A stretch of 64,000 bases of DNA, taken from NCBI GenBank assembly GCA_027943335.1, contig BSBK01006021.1, forward strand, positions 2,374,974 through 2,438,973, read 5' to 3'. The notes under the pieces were generated by a model. That model was not told the origin of the DNA, did not search any database, and was given only the letters and a program-made list of their open reading frames with translations. The translations under genes were made by a program, and so were the position numbers. This document shows, one piece after another, positions 23,076-35,949 of the stretch (the stretch's first letter is position 1; the number at the start of each line of letters is the position of its first letter). The DNA is from Chamaecyparis obtusa (taxonomy: Eukaryota; Streptophyta; Pinopsida; Cupressales; Cupressaceae).

Positions 23076-25589
23076 TAAGACTAGATATTCCTACTCCATT
23101 ATGGATTGGCATGCATCAATTTTGATTTACTAGTCATTGCCACTCTCCCCAAACTCCATAAAAGCTCATCAACTTGAAGGTCAATGAACAATGGGCAAGA
23201 GGAAGTAAGATGAATCTAAATTCAAGTGCTTCTCATAGGTAGCTTCATTTTCTCTCTAGGAAAGGGTTATTCACCTCTATTCTCATTCCAATGGGATTCA
23301 ACTTGCTTGCAAAACAACCCTATTATCTATGTATCAAAAGTTGTTGATGAAGACTAACACTAGGGTGACAAGTACATAGAGCACCCTGGAGAACACCTCA
23401 AAAGCGATTGAACTTGGATTTCTCTGGAGTCTTGTAAAATTTCCATTATCAGTCTACAACTATGGCATGTTTGGTAAAATTGTCAACAACAACTAGCATA
23501 AGTCTTCAACCTTGAGATTAGTCTTGGCTTATTCTTTAAGAAATAATTAACCCTGAATTTTTTGGAATCTAGCAACAACATTTTGGAGCATTAATGACTG
23601 TATTATTGTATATTTATCTACTTTTTTAAAAACCCTCACAAGTAAGCAATAATGCAAAAACACGGGTTATTTTTACACACCATGAGATCTAAAACAAAAC
23701 CCTTCTAAATAAGATTTACTAATTATAAGAAGCTTATGCAAGCAAAATTTCATCAAAAGTTTCAACCCAAACCTTGAGATGTCGAATTAATTCAATTCCA
23801 GACCAGTTTGGAGAAAAAACAATTGAATTTTACAGACCATAAGAGCTATCCTAAAGCGCTTTGGATAGATAGTTAACAATATCATTTGACACATCTTTGC
23901 AATTGTTTTGACGAAAAATTGCACCAACAGTTAACAATATCAAAATTAATTCAGTTCAACTCAATTTTAAGAAAATGTTTTAAAAACTATTATAGTTTAA
24001 AATTTTATAAAATTTTATGGATTTTATTTTTAAAAAATTTGGTCCTAACTTTTTGCGACTTCAAAACTTCGTGATTTTTTTTGAGTCATTTAAGAAATGA
24101 GGAATCTGTACAAATCATTGAATCATTGGACCTGCTGTGCACACTACCACTTTCTTTTAGCCACAATTTTAAAAATTCATTAGGTTGTTCTCCCAAACCA
24201 TAGGATCTGCATTTGCTATTTACTTTTTACAGAAAAATAGAATAGACTGCTGTACTTCTCTACTCTCGCTGAATATTTATGTGACAATTGAAACTTATAC
24301 AAGGAAACGCATACGGTGCTCTTCCCTGTTCTCTCTCCATCCTACTCTTCCAGTTTCTTCCATCTGATCCCAAATGTTGGAATCAATGGAGATGTGATCC
24401 CATTCAAGTATTCAACGAGGAGTACATACTTAAAACAAGTCAATATGGTAAGTGAACGAAGTACTTCAAGACAGACTGCATTCTAAATTCTTATCGTGGC
24501 CATTCATTTATCATTTCAGAATAACAGCAAATAAGAAATGAATGCTATTGATGTGCTGTATTCAATGGGACATTCAGATAAGACATCAAATATGTATCAG
24601 CCTTTAAACTCTCTTAATGTAGTGGAACTATGTTTATTCTAAGAAGAAAAGGCCAAAAACCAAGTGAATATCAGTAGATAATGTGTCTCTGAAAACAATT
24701 CCTTTCTCTATGCAGTCTACATCACCCACCAGTTGGACCAAGCACTCTGAGAGCAATGAGATTGCCATCCAAACTAATATTAAGAAAATACAATTCCCTT
24801 GTGTCTTTTATAAGAATATTGACCAAATATATAGCATCCAAGAGGTGATCTGTCTGGGTACAACCCTACCCACATGTTGGTATCACGTTGGTATAGCCAA
24901 AATTGGCCAACTATTTGCAGACAGATCAGTATTATAGCTGTGATGGAAAATGCATTCCCCTATAATCTATGTGCATCCAGAAAACTTTCAAGCTTTTATC
25001 AAATGTACACAATTCAGCAGTACAATGCTTTCATGGCCACGTGTTCAAATGAGTAAATGGTTCTCACTACATCTACCCTTATTAACAAAACTTAAATTCT
25101 CTGCCAGTCAAGACAAATGTTTGACAGGGGACGATGTCAATAATTACCAGTCACAACAAACAGAGATTGCAAACAAACACCGTATATGTTTTCTTCTAGT
25201 TTTCTACCTTTTTTGTGCCATTAGGGTTACAACATAACCATATGTATTGTCAATTATGAATTGCAAATGTCAAGATCAATTCCTATCTTATGTGTATACG
25301 AATGTTGAAAGCAATTTACATTAACTGTGAGCAAATCCACTGCCTTCCCAGATCTCAAATCCCAAAACATGATATACATCAACAAAACAATTGACAAAAC
25401 GCTGCAAAAAAGGCCAGCAAGCATTAAAGTTAACTAATATTTTTGTAATTATTTGCTAGCTAGAGACTCGACCACAATATATCATGTGTATCACGTAAAA
25501 CTCAGTAAAATAACATGTCTTTGAATGTTTTCATGCTTTGTGAATGTCTGTCTATATGATAAGAGACAAACTTCCCCCCAGTTTATATA

Positions 25590-25683
25590 CAATAAGTTTA
25601 GTATTTCCGTGCTGTAGTGGTACATGACAAAACATGCAATAAGTTTAGTATTTCTGTGCTGTAGTGGTACATGACAAAACATG
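25590..25683. repeat. 47-bp tandem duplication
   Basis: Two adjacent copies starting CAATAAGTTTAGTATTTC differ at one base (C/T). The near identity means a recent event. Confidence 0.95.
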
Positions 25684-26171
25684 TTTATGTAAGAACATGC
25701 AATTCAAGTTAAAAACTGTATCACATGCATTCAACCATGCATAAACACATATAACGTTCAGAGTTGTCATCCAGTATTGTAGAAGAATTATTTGGCCAGA
25801 TTATTTGTTGGTTTAGAGGTCACACATCATGTAGTTCGTTTTATGTACATTTTTATTTAGTTAGCCTGAATCTACTCATTACTTTAGGCATGAGTTGAAT
25901 ATTTTATATGGTACCTCCAGCCTGCAACATTTATTATCAATTATCAGCCAAACCAAGTTGGGTAGAATTTGGACCCAGCGCCATCCAGAACTGATGCATT
26001 GTGTATCTCTGAGGAATAATTAATTGAATGTTTTATTATCATCTCATGTATGCAGGATTTCATGTTTCTCTGACGAATCATTTCACATTGATACATGTTA
26101 ATTTAATTAACAAGAGTCATTCATGGAAATTCCAGTTACCATTTGCACCAACTAGGAAAAACGACACAGCC

Positions 26172-26190
26172 TATATATATATATATATAT
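26172..26190. repeat. (TA)n tract
   Basis: A short uninterrupted TA repeat. There is nothing else of note. Confidence 0.95.
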
Positions 26191-26984
26191 GGAAAGCTCA
26201 TCTTGTCACTGAACTGGAAGGCAAGTCCAGTTTACAATTTCACTTGAACAAAGAGTTAAGGCAAAAGGATAGAGATGTTTATGAAAAGAACAGTTTCCTT
26301 GGAGGCAAACTCTGAAGAGGCACTCCAAAATCTAAGGAGCCTAGTATTTAGGGCATCTGACATATTATGCAATAGATTCAATGCCAAGAACCACGCTTAA
26401 AGAAAAGTATAAATTGCTCCAGCATTGCCATATGAACCTTATGTGAAAATAGTCGAGTCTATGGCATCAGAGCCTATGCCTGAAATTAAATCTTACAATC
26501 ACAAACCACAAAGCATGGACATGTTATAACCTGTATCTTACAAACTTTGGGGTGCAGGGGTGAGCTGGGCATGCATAAGTCTTGGGGATGCAGCATCATA
26601 TAGAGCCTGTTTGCCCTACCAAGCTCGAAATACACTTTTCAGACTCAACTCTTTGAAAATTGACAATGAGCAAGAGGTAACTATGAGTAACCTTACTGCC
26701 TTGTGCTTAACAAAATTAGTATGAGTGATCATATTAGGTAGCTTCTTTGGTTGGTAGAGACTTCAAGCTTCAGCAGACCATCGAGACTCCAAGCTTCCAC
26801 AGTCCAATCAAATATTGAGTCACAAGTCAAACCATTTACAGAAGACCTGTAGTGTAAAAAACATTACATCATCCCCCCATTAAAGGGGGAATCAAAAACA
26901 AGAAAAAGAAATCTTTAGTTATATGTAAATAACCTTTGATAGGTTGTGTGAATCCGAATTTTCATGGTGCTTCAGTTATGGCTT

Positions 26985-27300
26985 TCTTCGCACTATGGAT
27001 GATGCTAGCAAATTATTTATGAAAGCTCCCTTTTGGGGAGGGGGGTTTGGGGGTGGTGGGGGACGAAATCAAATAGTCAAGTTGGAATTGGAAGGTTCGC
27101 TGGGAGGTTTCGAGGTGCCTCTATTGCCTACGTGTAGATGTTTGCTAATTAAAGGTGATTCTCAGATCATAATCTCAGGTCTTGCCAAGGGATCTATTCT
27201 CAATTGGAAGCTAAATAATGAGAAGTCAGGGAATCCATAGTCTTTTATTAGAAGCTTTGCAATCATTGGAAGCTAAGTTACCAATTCGGGTGCGGATTTG
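26985..27300 (+). pseudogene. RNase H domain fragment of an L1-type LINE
   Basis: The plus strand reads VKLELEGSLGGFEV, then CRCLLIKGDSQIIISGLAKGS, NWKL and, after a frame break, LLEALQSLEA. This is the RVT_3-type RNase H found at the C-terminus of plant L1 ORF2: E in the ELEGL-like motif and D in the GDSQ motif. The start of the domain is replaced by a Gly-rich stretch. The fragment is short and broken, so it is inactive. Confidence 0.65.
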
Positions 27301-27353
27301 GGTGCACAGATGCGTGAAGTTTTTTTTTAGGGGATGTGGATGCATTTGGATGC

Positions 27354-27356
<3 letters not shown>

Positions 27357-27391
<35 letters not shown>
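27357..27391. repeat. (TA)n microsatellite
   Basis: A TA run of about 17 units preceded by GGATGCATTTGGATGCATG. Reading frames over it are artefacts. Confidence 0.97.
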
Positions 27392-27394
<3 letters not shown>

Positions 27395-27704
27395 AAGATT
27401 AAGAAATGCAAGAAATATACAAAAATAAATCATTTGATAGTATGATACTTACACCATTGATTAAGATTCAAGATATTTCATATTTGATAGTTCAACCTAA
27501 AACTTCACAAACACAAATATTCAAATTGAAATAAGTTCAATAATTAATGAGATGAAGAATGGTTGAATGGCCTCTTTTACGGTGTAGGAGAAAAAAATAA
27601 ATTAAAAAAATGTTATTAGCACTTTTTTTTTTTTAAATTTAAGTGGCAGAAAGGTGAAAAAATTAAGTTTTCTGGGCGTATGACCGCAGAGGCGTCCGGA
27701 AGTG

Positions 27705-27805
27705 CCCAAATGCCTTGTGGGTGCCACCCGGAAGCCACCACAGGCATCCACTCACATCCGAATGACTGTGGTGGCTTCCAGATGGCACCCATAGGGCATC
27801 CACCC
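27705..27805. repeat. GC-rich imperfect inverted repeat (foldback)
   Basis: GGAAGCCACCACAG (27730-27743) is followed 22 bp later by its exact reverse complement (27766-27779). The pairing extends outward with few mismatches (GGGTGCCA/TGGCACCC, then ATGCCTTGTG/CATAGGGCAT). The whole patch (27670-27870) is far more GC-rich than its flanks. It could be a foldback transposon remnant or the centre of a small hairpin RNA; neither is shown. Confidence 0.75.
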
Positions 27806-27871
27806 CTAGATCCGCCTCCACAAGCATCTGCTTCCGCATCTAGCATGCCTATGGACGCATCGGTATCTTAG

Positions 27872-29688
27872 ATTGGAAGTATGGGCAAGGCTTGGTTTTT
27901 GGATATATGTAATGAAGTAATATATTTTACAAGAAATGAGTCCCAATAAAAGCTTGATTTATCATTTAAAAATAACACACATCATAAAGCTTAAGATTTA
28001 ATGTTTTATATTTTAGAAGTTTGTGCCTTGCAGTGTTTGATAAATGCCTTTTAGGCAAGAAGTGACAGTCTCTGCCTTGTCCATTTTAAACCAAATCCTT
28101 GAACCTCATCCAACTCTTGACTTCAAGGATCTAATATGAAAGGCCTCAATCAAGCTCCAAGGCTTGAAAGGCTTTGGAATCACCGTGCACAATTGATTTT
28201 ATTCTGATCTAACAGATGGCAGACCTTAAAAGACAAGGTGCAATGTGCTATAAGAGTGTAAGTGACCCCATCATTTGGCAAACATACAAAAAATTGAAAA
28301 AAAAAAGCAAGGTCTAACACCTCTAAGAAGCAACAGTTGTTGTTGATTGTGTCTTTGGGTCAAACAATGTGTTGGTGTCCAAAAACGATGGATCAGATTT
28401 GGCCAACTAACATGTACAAATTGATACCTCTGCAATTCTGGCTTAATCAAGCCAAGGCTAGTAGGCCTAATTTCACTTTGAACTATCAAATTCTCTGTCA
28501 TACAACTGCATACATAAACAAACAAAGTTCCTACCAAGGTGGTGAATGATCCTTGGGGGAAAGCAACAAATCCTCTGATAATCTCTACTCTATAAATCTT
28601 GACTAAAGTGGATTAAACTAAAGACTCAAAAGTAATGTTTTTGAAATAATGATTATATAATCTACAAACCACAAAGTATGAACCAAATGACAATTTCCAA
28701 ATAATAGTTAGATCAGTGTCTTCTAAATACTTGGGCTATAGAGTCATAAAACTTTCAATCCTACGTACAATCAAAGACGGTTTTAAAAACTTGCTTTAAT
28801 AAGACAAGACATCATTTCAAAGGCTTCCACTTAAAGTATAACTCAAAATAGAATGTACAACTAGTTCTATTGAATTTAGCTCTATTCAAGAGACCAATAG
28901 AAACAAAAGAAAGACTTACACAGACATTTCTACTGATATTCGAATTGTATAATGATTTTGAATTATAACACTTAGGGAATTTAACACAATGAAACACTCT
29001 ATTAAACAGAATATCCGAAAGACTAATTGAAAACATATAACTTATAACCACAAATAAAAAGAAGAGCACTTATCTTTATTAATGTTGAAAAAATAGTACA
29101 TTAGAGTTCATATTGCAGTTGTGATCGAATTATATCCTATGAAAATATGAATTGTATTATCTCTTTAAATTTTACATTATGTGTGTTTGAGTGGATTTCA
29201 CACCTCTTTAGGGTGAAAAGACACAACTCTTACTACAAATTATTTTGAAAAATAATAAACTAACTAAAAAATAACTACCTAACTTTCGGATTTGGGTCTG
29301 GTCGAAAAACCAAAACACCTCGTGGAAAGATAAGATTTTTATTGGAGATAGGAAATTTGATTTCCCGAACTGGGTCATTTTTAAATTTTTTTAATTCAAC
29401 TATCTTTAGCCTCTGTCGGCATCATCTTTGCAGCAGGTCGAAATTCCAGCATTTTCTGAAGGCTTTGATCACAAAATTTTGATTGTTCCTGTCACAGAGC
29501 TTCCTTTCTTAATCCCTCAACTTTTAATTGAAAATTAATATAATTATTTATCCCATTTCATGTACTCCATCATTAATTATTGGGCATGGAGTTTAAGAGG
29601 TCATTTTTTAGGGTTTTATCACTATATAGGACTCCAAATTTTGCCCAAAATTTAGAGCTCTAACACAATGCAAATTTGAGGATTTTTA
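27872..29688. other. AT-rich DNA without recognisable gene
   Basis: Only short frames without motifs are present, and no repeat structure stood out by eye. Confidence 0.55.
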
Positions 29689-29817
29689 CTCCTAAAGAAT
29701 GTAGAGTAGTACATTAAAGAGTTAATTTATACTCCAAAAAAATGCAAGGCAGTACATTAAAGAGTTAATTTATACTCTCCAAAAATGCAAGGCAGTACAC
29801 TAAAGACTTAATTTGTG
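29689..29817. repeat. 43-bp tandem repeat, three copies
   Basis: Units start at about 29689, 29732 and 29775 and share a core AGTACATTAAAGAGTTAATTT. Units 2 and 3 are the most alike. Confidence 0.9.
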
Positions 29818-32800
29818 GGGCCCAACCTTGTAAAGCAAAGAGAGAGATAGGTATGCCTTAATAGATGAAAAGAAGGTACAAGATAGTGCATAGCCTTACA
29901 AGACCTAATCCAATATATGGCAGCCCCAAAATAACCAAAGCAAAGGGTGCAATGAAAGAGACATTTAGTCTCATTTGCAACCACTTCTCGAGTTTATACT
30001 TCTAGTATTTTACTATTTAGTATTTTGTTTTTGAAGTTTGAATATTGTTGAAACTTGATAACTCGATTAGTTGATTGTAATTTTGATGAGCATTGGATCG
30101 TGATTAATATGATTATGAAATGAAAAGTTAAAAATTTTCAAAATTCTTGTTGCGATGTCTATATTTGATATTTTCAAATTTGACATTTGTCATTTGAATA
30201 CTACTACTAGACTCTAGTTATTGTGTTATACATCTTTATCTTTTTAAAACTAATTTTTCAAGTACTAATACTATATGTATTATGTCATCACCACTCCCCC
30301 ACCGCCATCCCCTCAGCATTCCCAAACATAGGCCCCAAGTACCCTTGTCCCCAAAACACATTCCCCTGTCCCCCCAAGGAAACGTCTGCAAACCCAGTGT
30401 AACACTGGTCAAAATGCATGCCTCACTGCAGCCAATTGGAGCTTAAAATAAGCTTTGAGGCTCTTAGCCTCCATTAGAGCCAGTCATAATTGATCTTCAA
30501 AGATGTAATCTAACAAACAGTGGGTGAGGACAACAAAAGATGAGGTTAATGCTCATTATAAAAAATGTGAAACAGAGTTGTCCAATTGATTTTGATTAAC
30601 CTTAAACATCAAATAAAATTTGCAGGCCCCTAGCCTTGAAGAAATTTGTGCATATTACACTCGAGGAAATAAGAATGAAGAATTTTAGCCCTCAACAAAT
30701 TTTTGCATCCTACACCCAACTAAAAATTCTGCAAACATGTTGCACCTTGTCATCTTTTTGCAAGTTGACATGGAGCTCACATAGGAGGGGAATTGGAGAA
30801 CAGATGTGGATCTAAGATCCACAAGGATGATTTGACATTGTAAGGATCTAAGATCATTACATTTGGCATATTTTATTGTGTTGCCTTTAGGGCAAACTTA
30901 TGTAAGAGTAGTTAGTTTTGTAATTAGGGCCTATAGCCTTGAGATCTTTCCCCCTTGCCCAATTCACATTGGACTTTTCCATCTCTTTCAAAGATTAAAA
31001 TTTACATTTCTGCAATTCAATTGTCATCTAGTCTTCAAAGTCTTATATAACTGTGTATTCTTCTGAAGCATGAATCAAAGGTCTTGTGATTATTTCTCTC
31101 TCCCACTTTTGGCCCCAGTTTATGTGGGATGGTTCCATTTGTTTGCAGCATTGAATTTCTTATCTCTTACATTGACTTTATGTGCTATTCTTTTCCTTGA
31201 AAAGGTTAATGAACACTCTAACATAGCACATTACCTCTTTTCTTTTTCTTATTTTTGTTTCCCTATATTTTCTTTGCAAGTTTACTTATTTTCTCTTTTT
31301 CCTTGGAGTTATACAGATGATGTTAATTGGAGAAGCCAAACTTCTCGAAAGGATGTTCTCAGATCCATAAACTATTTTGGAATTTCCATCTATGATATTT
31401 GATTGTAGGCACAATTTAAATCAAACAATTCAGCATACTGAATTTTTTTGGGGTGTCCTGTTCCATTCTGAATATCCCACAAATAAGAAGACCCATCGTG
31501 AGATACATCAATACCCTGAGGTATGATGCACTAATCAACAATTTGTTGGCATGCTTAATTAGGACATTAAGACAGCCTTTGGCCTTGAAAATATATAAAT
31601 TCTGCACAACAAAATGATCATACCACCACATCTAATCTGCTCTCCAAGAGCAAACTTCAATCGCCCAGCAATTTTGCTGTGCCAACTCCACTATACCATA
31701 GACAAGTAGCTTAAGAGCAATTCAAACCAAAAGTTCAATGAAAAATCAATGATTATAAACCCTACAATAGTTCTCAGCAAAGAAGAACTAGATTAACAAT
31801 TGTAACACCTAATTTTGCAAGCTCTTTGCCTCCACTTGGAGGATATTAGCCCTTTTCGGCTATATTTACATGAAGAAAGGGATGGTGGATCATAAAGCCT
31901 TTTGTCTCATGGGACTTTTGTAGTCCTTTAGTCATTTAACCATTAAACAACCTCCCTGTTTCAAGCTTAAGGCCATAACCTATTTTTCAAGAGATAGTTC
32001 TCTGACTCCAAAAGCTCAAATCCAAGATGTGTTAATATCCACGAAATACATCACAAAACTTGGTGCAGCCCTCCAGTTATTCGTTGCATCCTCCAAGAAT
32101 AAAGTACTTGAGCTATTTCAAAATGTTAGCAATAAACTTATCGTACTTCACCGCCCCCATCCTATCGCCCACCACACATCGTCCAAGAATAAAGTACCTA
32201 AGCTATTTCAAAATGTTACCAATAAATTTATCATACTTCACTGCCCCGCACCGCCCCCCATCCTGTTGCCCACCTCCCCCCACCTTTCCCCCACTTATAA
32301 TCCACAGTTCTCAAAAACATTGCCCTGAGGGGATAGTGCTATGGCATTAATAATGGGCCAACTTTTAGCATCTTTCCACCTAACAACACAATAGACACCC
32401 TTTCCTCAAACCATGAATACCTAATGAACTGCACTAGATCTTTTACAAACTTGACCTTGTCCAATACAGTACCACACACCTCATAACTTGAGCCATTGTA
32501 ACCTTTTCGAGTCTGGTTAGATTTTCTCACCATTTATTGCCAATATGGTGAGCGAACAACATTGAAAGCCAACCCATTTGCATACATACATCTTTGTATG
32601 TGTCAATCAGCAATGTCTTCAGTCTTATTTTGAAAAGTCATTTTTGAAGGTCCCTTTGGTCTCTTATTTATAGTGGGTTTTTCTTCAAGATTGGCCAAGT
32701 GTAGGTGGCTCTCTATCACAACAATGGTATTAGATGGGGACGCACATGTCTTCATTTCCTTTCATCTTCTATTTGCTAAAGAATGATTTTCTCTGCAGTT

Positions 32801-33847
32801 TGCCAGTTCATATGCTCGTTCTTGCTCATTAATATATACTATCAATTGTGTCAATAGCATAAATACACCATTCTTTCCAAAGCGGGCTATGATGCCTAAT
32901 CCAAGAATACGCAAATGAGCTTTCACCCAACTATATGACCTTGAATACTTGGCATAACATACCTTACAAACCTAGATATAACCCCCACCACTTGGAACCA
33001 ATTGTATCATACCAACATGCTCTCAAAGAGGAGAACTTCGAATTGTTTTATATTTAAGTCAACTTATGAAGCTATGACTAAATGCCATTGTAATTCCACT
33101 GCAAGAAATTTTATGAAAAACACATTCAAAACAAAAAAAGAAATAGATATATATAAAACCTAACTCTTTTAAATTTTTAGGCATAGTGATATATTTGGAG
33201 AAAAATGAGGGAAAAGCAACACAAAAGAGTTCATTTCATGTTTGTAAGACAAATTAGGGGAAACCTTTTTTTAAAACTTATTTTCAAAAAAATCCTTTGA
33301 TCCTCTTAGCAACTAATGGATACTTGCACATGTAACAACCATTGTGGAACCACCAATGATCAATCTTTAGCTCTCTTTGTTGAATAACAAGCAAGAATAA
33401 AACTTCCACCTTTTGGAATGGTATATGTCTTTTGCAATCAAAATGAGCTCAATCGAGTTTGTTTTAGTGTTTGAAATGCTTTAGTTGGCACTTTTGGGGT
33501 TAGGAGTTTAATTTAGAGTAACCAAGTCAAAGTAAAGGGTAAAAACCCTAATCTTGCCAATCACTAAGAAGCTCCAATAACACGGCCTTAAGTTATTGAA
33601 TAGGGATAAGATGCAAGAAGCTAGACTTCTCCAAAGATTTTTCGGAGATTATGAAACTCTATTGGAACTTCTCATACATGACAATTGATTACAAGCACAA
33701 TCTTAGTCAAGCCAACTTGTTAACATGACCTCTAATATCTAACATTCATGGTTAACATTTAAATAAATATACATATGACCACATGTGCTAGTCAACTTGG
33801 TAAGATTTTAGGTCCCAAGTCATCTTACCCAGTTGATCCAACCCTAG
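29818..33847. other. AT-rich DNA, unassigned, with C-rich patches and small repeats
   Basis: No gene is recognisable on either strand. There are C-rich patches at 30290-30385 and 32145-32295. A segment at about 31325-31420 and one at about 33610-33715 share a diverged sequence (GAAGC..A.ACTTCTC.AAAG followed by a common ATTG-TTA-AGGCACAAT-type end), so both are probably pieces of one dispersed repeat. Frames such as 31070-31402 have hydrophobic composition but no motif, and I do not call them genes. Confidence 0.5.
32092..32271. repeat. 90-bp tandem duplication
   Basis: Two adjacent copies start TCCAAGAATAAAGTAC at 32092 and 32182, with about ten differences. Each ends in a C-rich stretch. 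Confidence 0.88.
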
Positions 33848-35532
33848 TGTAATGTCCCCTTTCCAGAGCATAATTTAATGATAATAGAAATTAAATATAA
33901 GATTAAATAATTAAATAATAGAAAAACATAATAAAATAAATATAATTATAAATAAATCATAATAATAAATTATAATAATGGAAGAATATATTGTTAATAA
34001 TATTACATATAATATTATTAATAAATAAATATAATAATTATAAAATAAATAATATTATAATTCCTAAATAAATAATAATAGATATGAAGTAATAAATAAT
34101 AAATGTGATTATAATATGAGGAAGGGAATAGCGGCATGCTATGGGGAAGGGGAGAAGTCTATCGATGGATTGGACGGAGATATCGGACAGGGAAGACATT
34201 AGATCAAATAGCGTCAAGATAAACGGCCTTAGCAACAACCATAGAATAGCCAGTGAACATGTATGAACATTCACGCACAGCCATCGGTGGTTACAAATTT
34301 AAGACGACACCAAGGAGAAGAGGAGAATAGGAAACATCGTATGGAAAGAAAAACAAATTTCCATCATACCTGAATATACAGTCAGTGATTGGATAACTCA
34401 ATCAACAGTATTTATTCCTATATTCCTTCAATGCTCAAGTAATCCTTAGCCGTCGATATGTCATGAAGGGAATTACCTTCAGATAGTCAGTGGAAAGTCA
34501 AAGGAGAAGAATTTCCATATTACATAATTCAAAGATATATGTTCTCCGACTTAGCCATAAGGAGATTCATATAAGCGGTTCTCATACGTTGACATGGCAA
34601 GGAAGAGTGTCGCTATAGATCATAAAGTATAATGACTCAATCAAAATAGAATCTCATTACATTAAGGAAGCGGAACCAAGAATCCTAAGAAGACCGACAG
34701 AGGTAAGAGAAGGGAATTATTACATCGAAAGGTCCAGACGACAATAATCAGGTTCAAGTGCCATCATTCAAACCAAGAGCTCGACAATCAATGGTTCAAT
34801 GTCCTGAATCAATAAAGCGACAATGAGAGTATTTGGAAATACGAACCACCCAAGCATGAGGGATTCCACTCATCATTAGGAGAATAGATTTGTATGTTAT
34901 AAAGGAAGCTATTTAATATGAAGACATCACCTATTGAGTCTTTGTTATTTGTAGGGACCAGCTATTCCAGATGTTAAGCTAGTATCCACCAAAACGAACT
35001 ACCAGAAGCATTGGCAATAGAAATGGTAGACTACCATCATTGAGAGCTTTGGCAGTGATCTGGCATTGTGGTGACCTGAGCAAAGGAAGCGACACACATA
35101 TATTCGAGAAGACTTAATATGATCACATGTTTAAATAATTCAATAATTGATGAGTAAAATTCATAAAGTATCGATTCAAGCCAATAATAATGCAAACATT
35201 GTTAAAGTAAGGCCAACAATTATTGACAAAGGAACGGTTCTAGAGGATCATACCAAACAACTAAAGTCATCAAACAAGTACTCTACTATAGTATTAATAT
35301 GGGCTATAATATTGAGATCAGAAATATGTAAACATATATAAATAAATCTATATATATATATATATGAATCAAACCATTTATATATATGTATTGATGGAAT
35401 TGAAGGTAGCAAGATGATTTTGATGTAATTTCCACTAAATAGTTCAATTGAAAATATCTGTTGGCGCAACTCTAAAGGAAATTGAAGTAGTTTTCCTATC
35501 ATCATCAGGGAATCTTGATAGGGGACATTACA
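33848..35532 (+). mobile_element. Solo LTR, 1685 bp, with 5-bp target duplication
   Basis: It begins TGTAATGTCCCC and ends GGGGACATTACA, perfect 12-bp inverted ends. It is flanked by the 5-bp direct repeat CCTAG (33843-33847 and 35533-35537). There is no internal coding region, PBS or polypurine tract, so it is a solo LTR left by LTR-LTR recombination. A TATAAAGG at 34898-34905, about 630 bp before the right end, suggests plus orientation. Element 3's LTR has TATAAAGG at a comparable place (43367-43374) and the same 3' end, so the two may be related families. Confidence 0.93.
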
Positions 35533-35537
35533 CCTAG

Positions 35538-35944
35538 AGTGCAATTTATATATCCAAGGAGTAAAACTAGATGTGTATTTATCATCTAAGTTGATAGTGT
35601 GATTTGTTGTGCTTCTATGTTGCTATCAAATCAAACAACATTGTATACTTGAGCTATATTATATGATTTATACTTTGAGGTAATTCTCAAGCATTCAAAT
35701 TATCCATGAATTGTACAACATCTAAATTTTTGGTTTCAATTTATTTATGGCGTCCATCTCTAATTCTAACTTTTATTTCAAAAAAATTATAGAGATTGTT
35801 GACATTACTAGTGGAGGCAATAAAGATGAAATGGGGTAACTGAATTATCAACTCCAAGGCATAAAATATTGAAAGCAGAACAATCCCATTGGAGATACAC
35901 ACACATGAAATATGTCTTCAAAATCTTTTTAAAATCAACAAAGG
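35538..35944. other. AT-rich spacer between solo LTR and element 2
   Basis: About 400 bp with no recognisable frame or repeat. It is the pre-insertion sequence next to the CACAA target site of element 2. Confidence 0.5.
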
Positions 35945-35949
35945 CACAA

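Larger units (their letters stand above)
23076..26940. other. AT-rich DNA without recognisable gene
   Basis: I read both strands and found only short chance frames, none with a motif I recognise. Small features inside are a 47-bp tandem duplication (25590-25683) and a TA tract (26172-26190). A C/G block CCCCCCATTAAAGGGGG (26872-26890) beside ACATTACA may be an LTR edge remnant, but I cannot prove it. Confidence 0.6.

Noticed and set aside
26840..26895. LTR edge suggested by ACATTACATCATCCCCCC
   Set aside because: The polypurine-like block and TGTAATG start are suggestive on the minus strand, but no LTR end, PBS or partner was found.
31070..31402. A 110-codon hydrophobic frame that might be a secreted or membrane protein
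   Set aside because: No motif, T-rich composition, and its end is part of a dispersed repeat.
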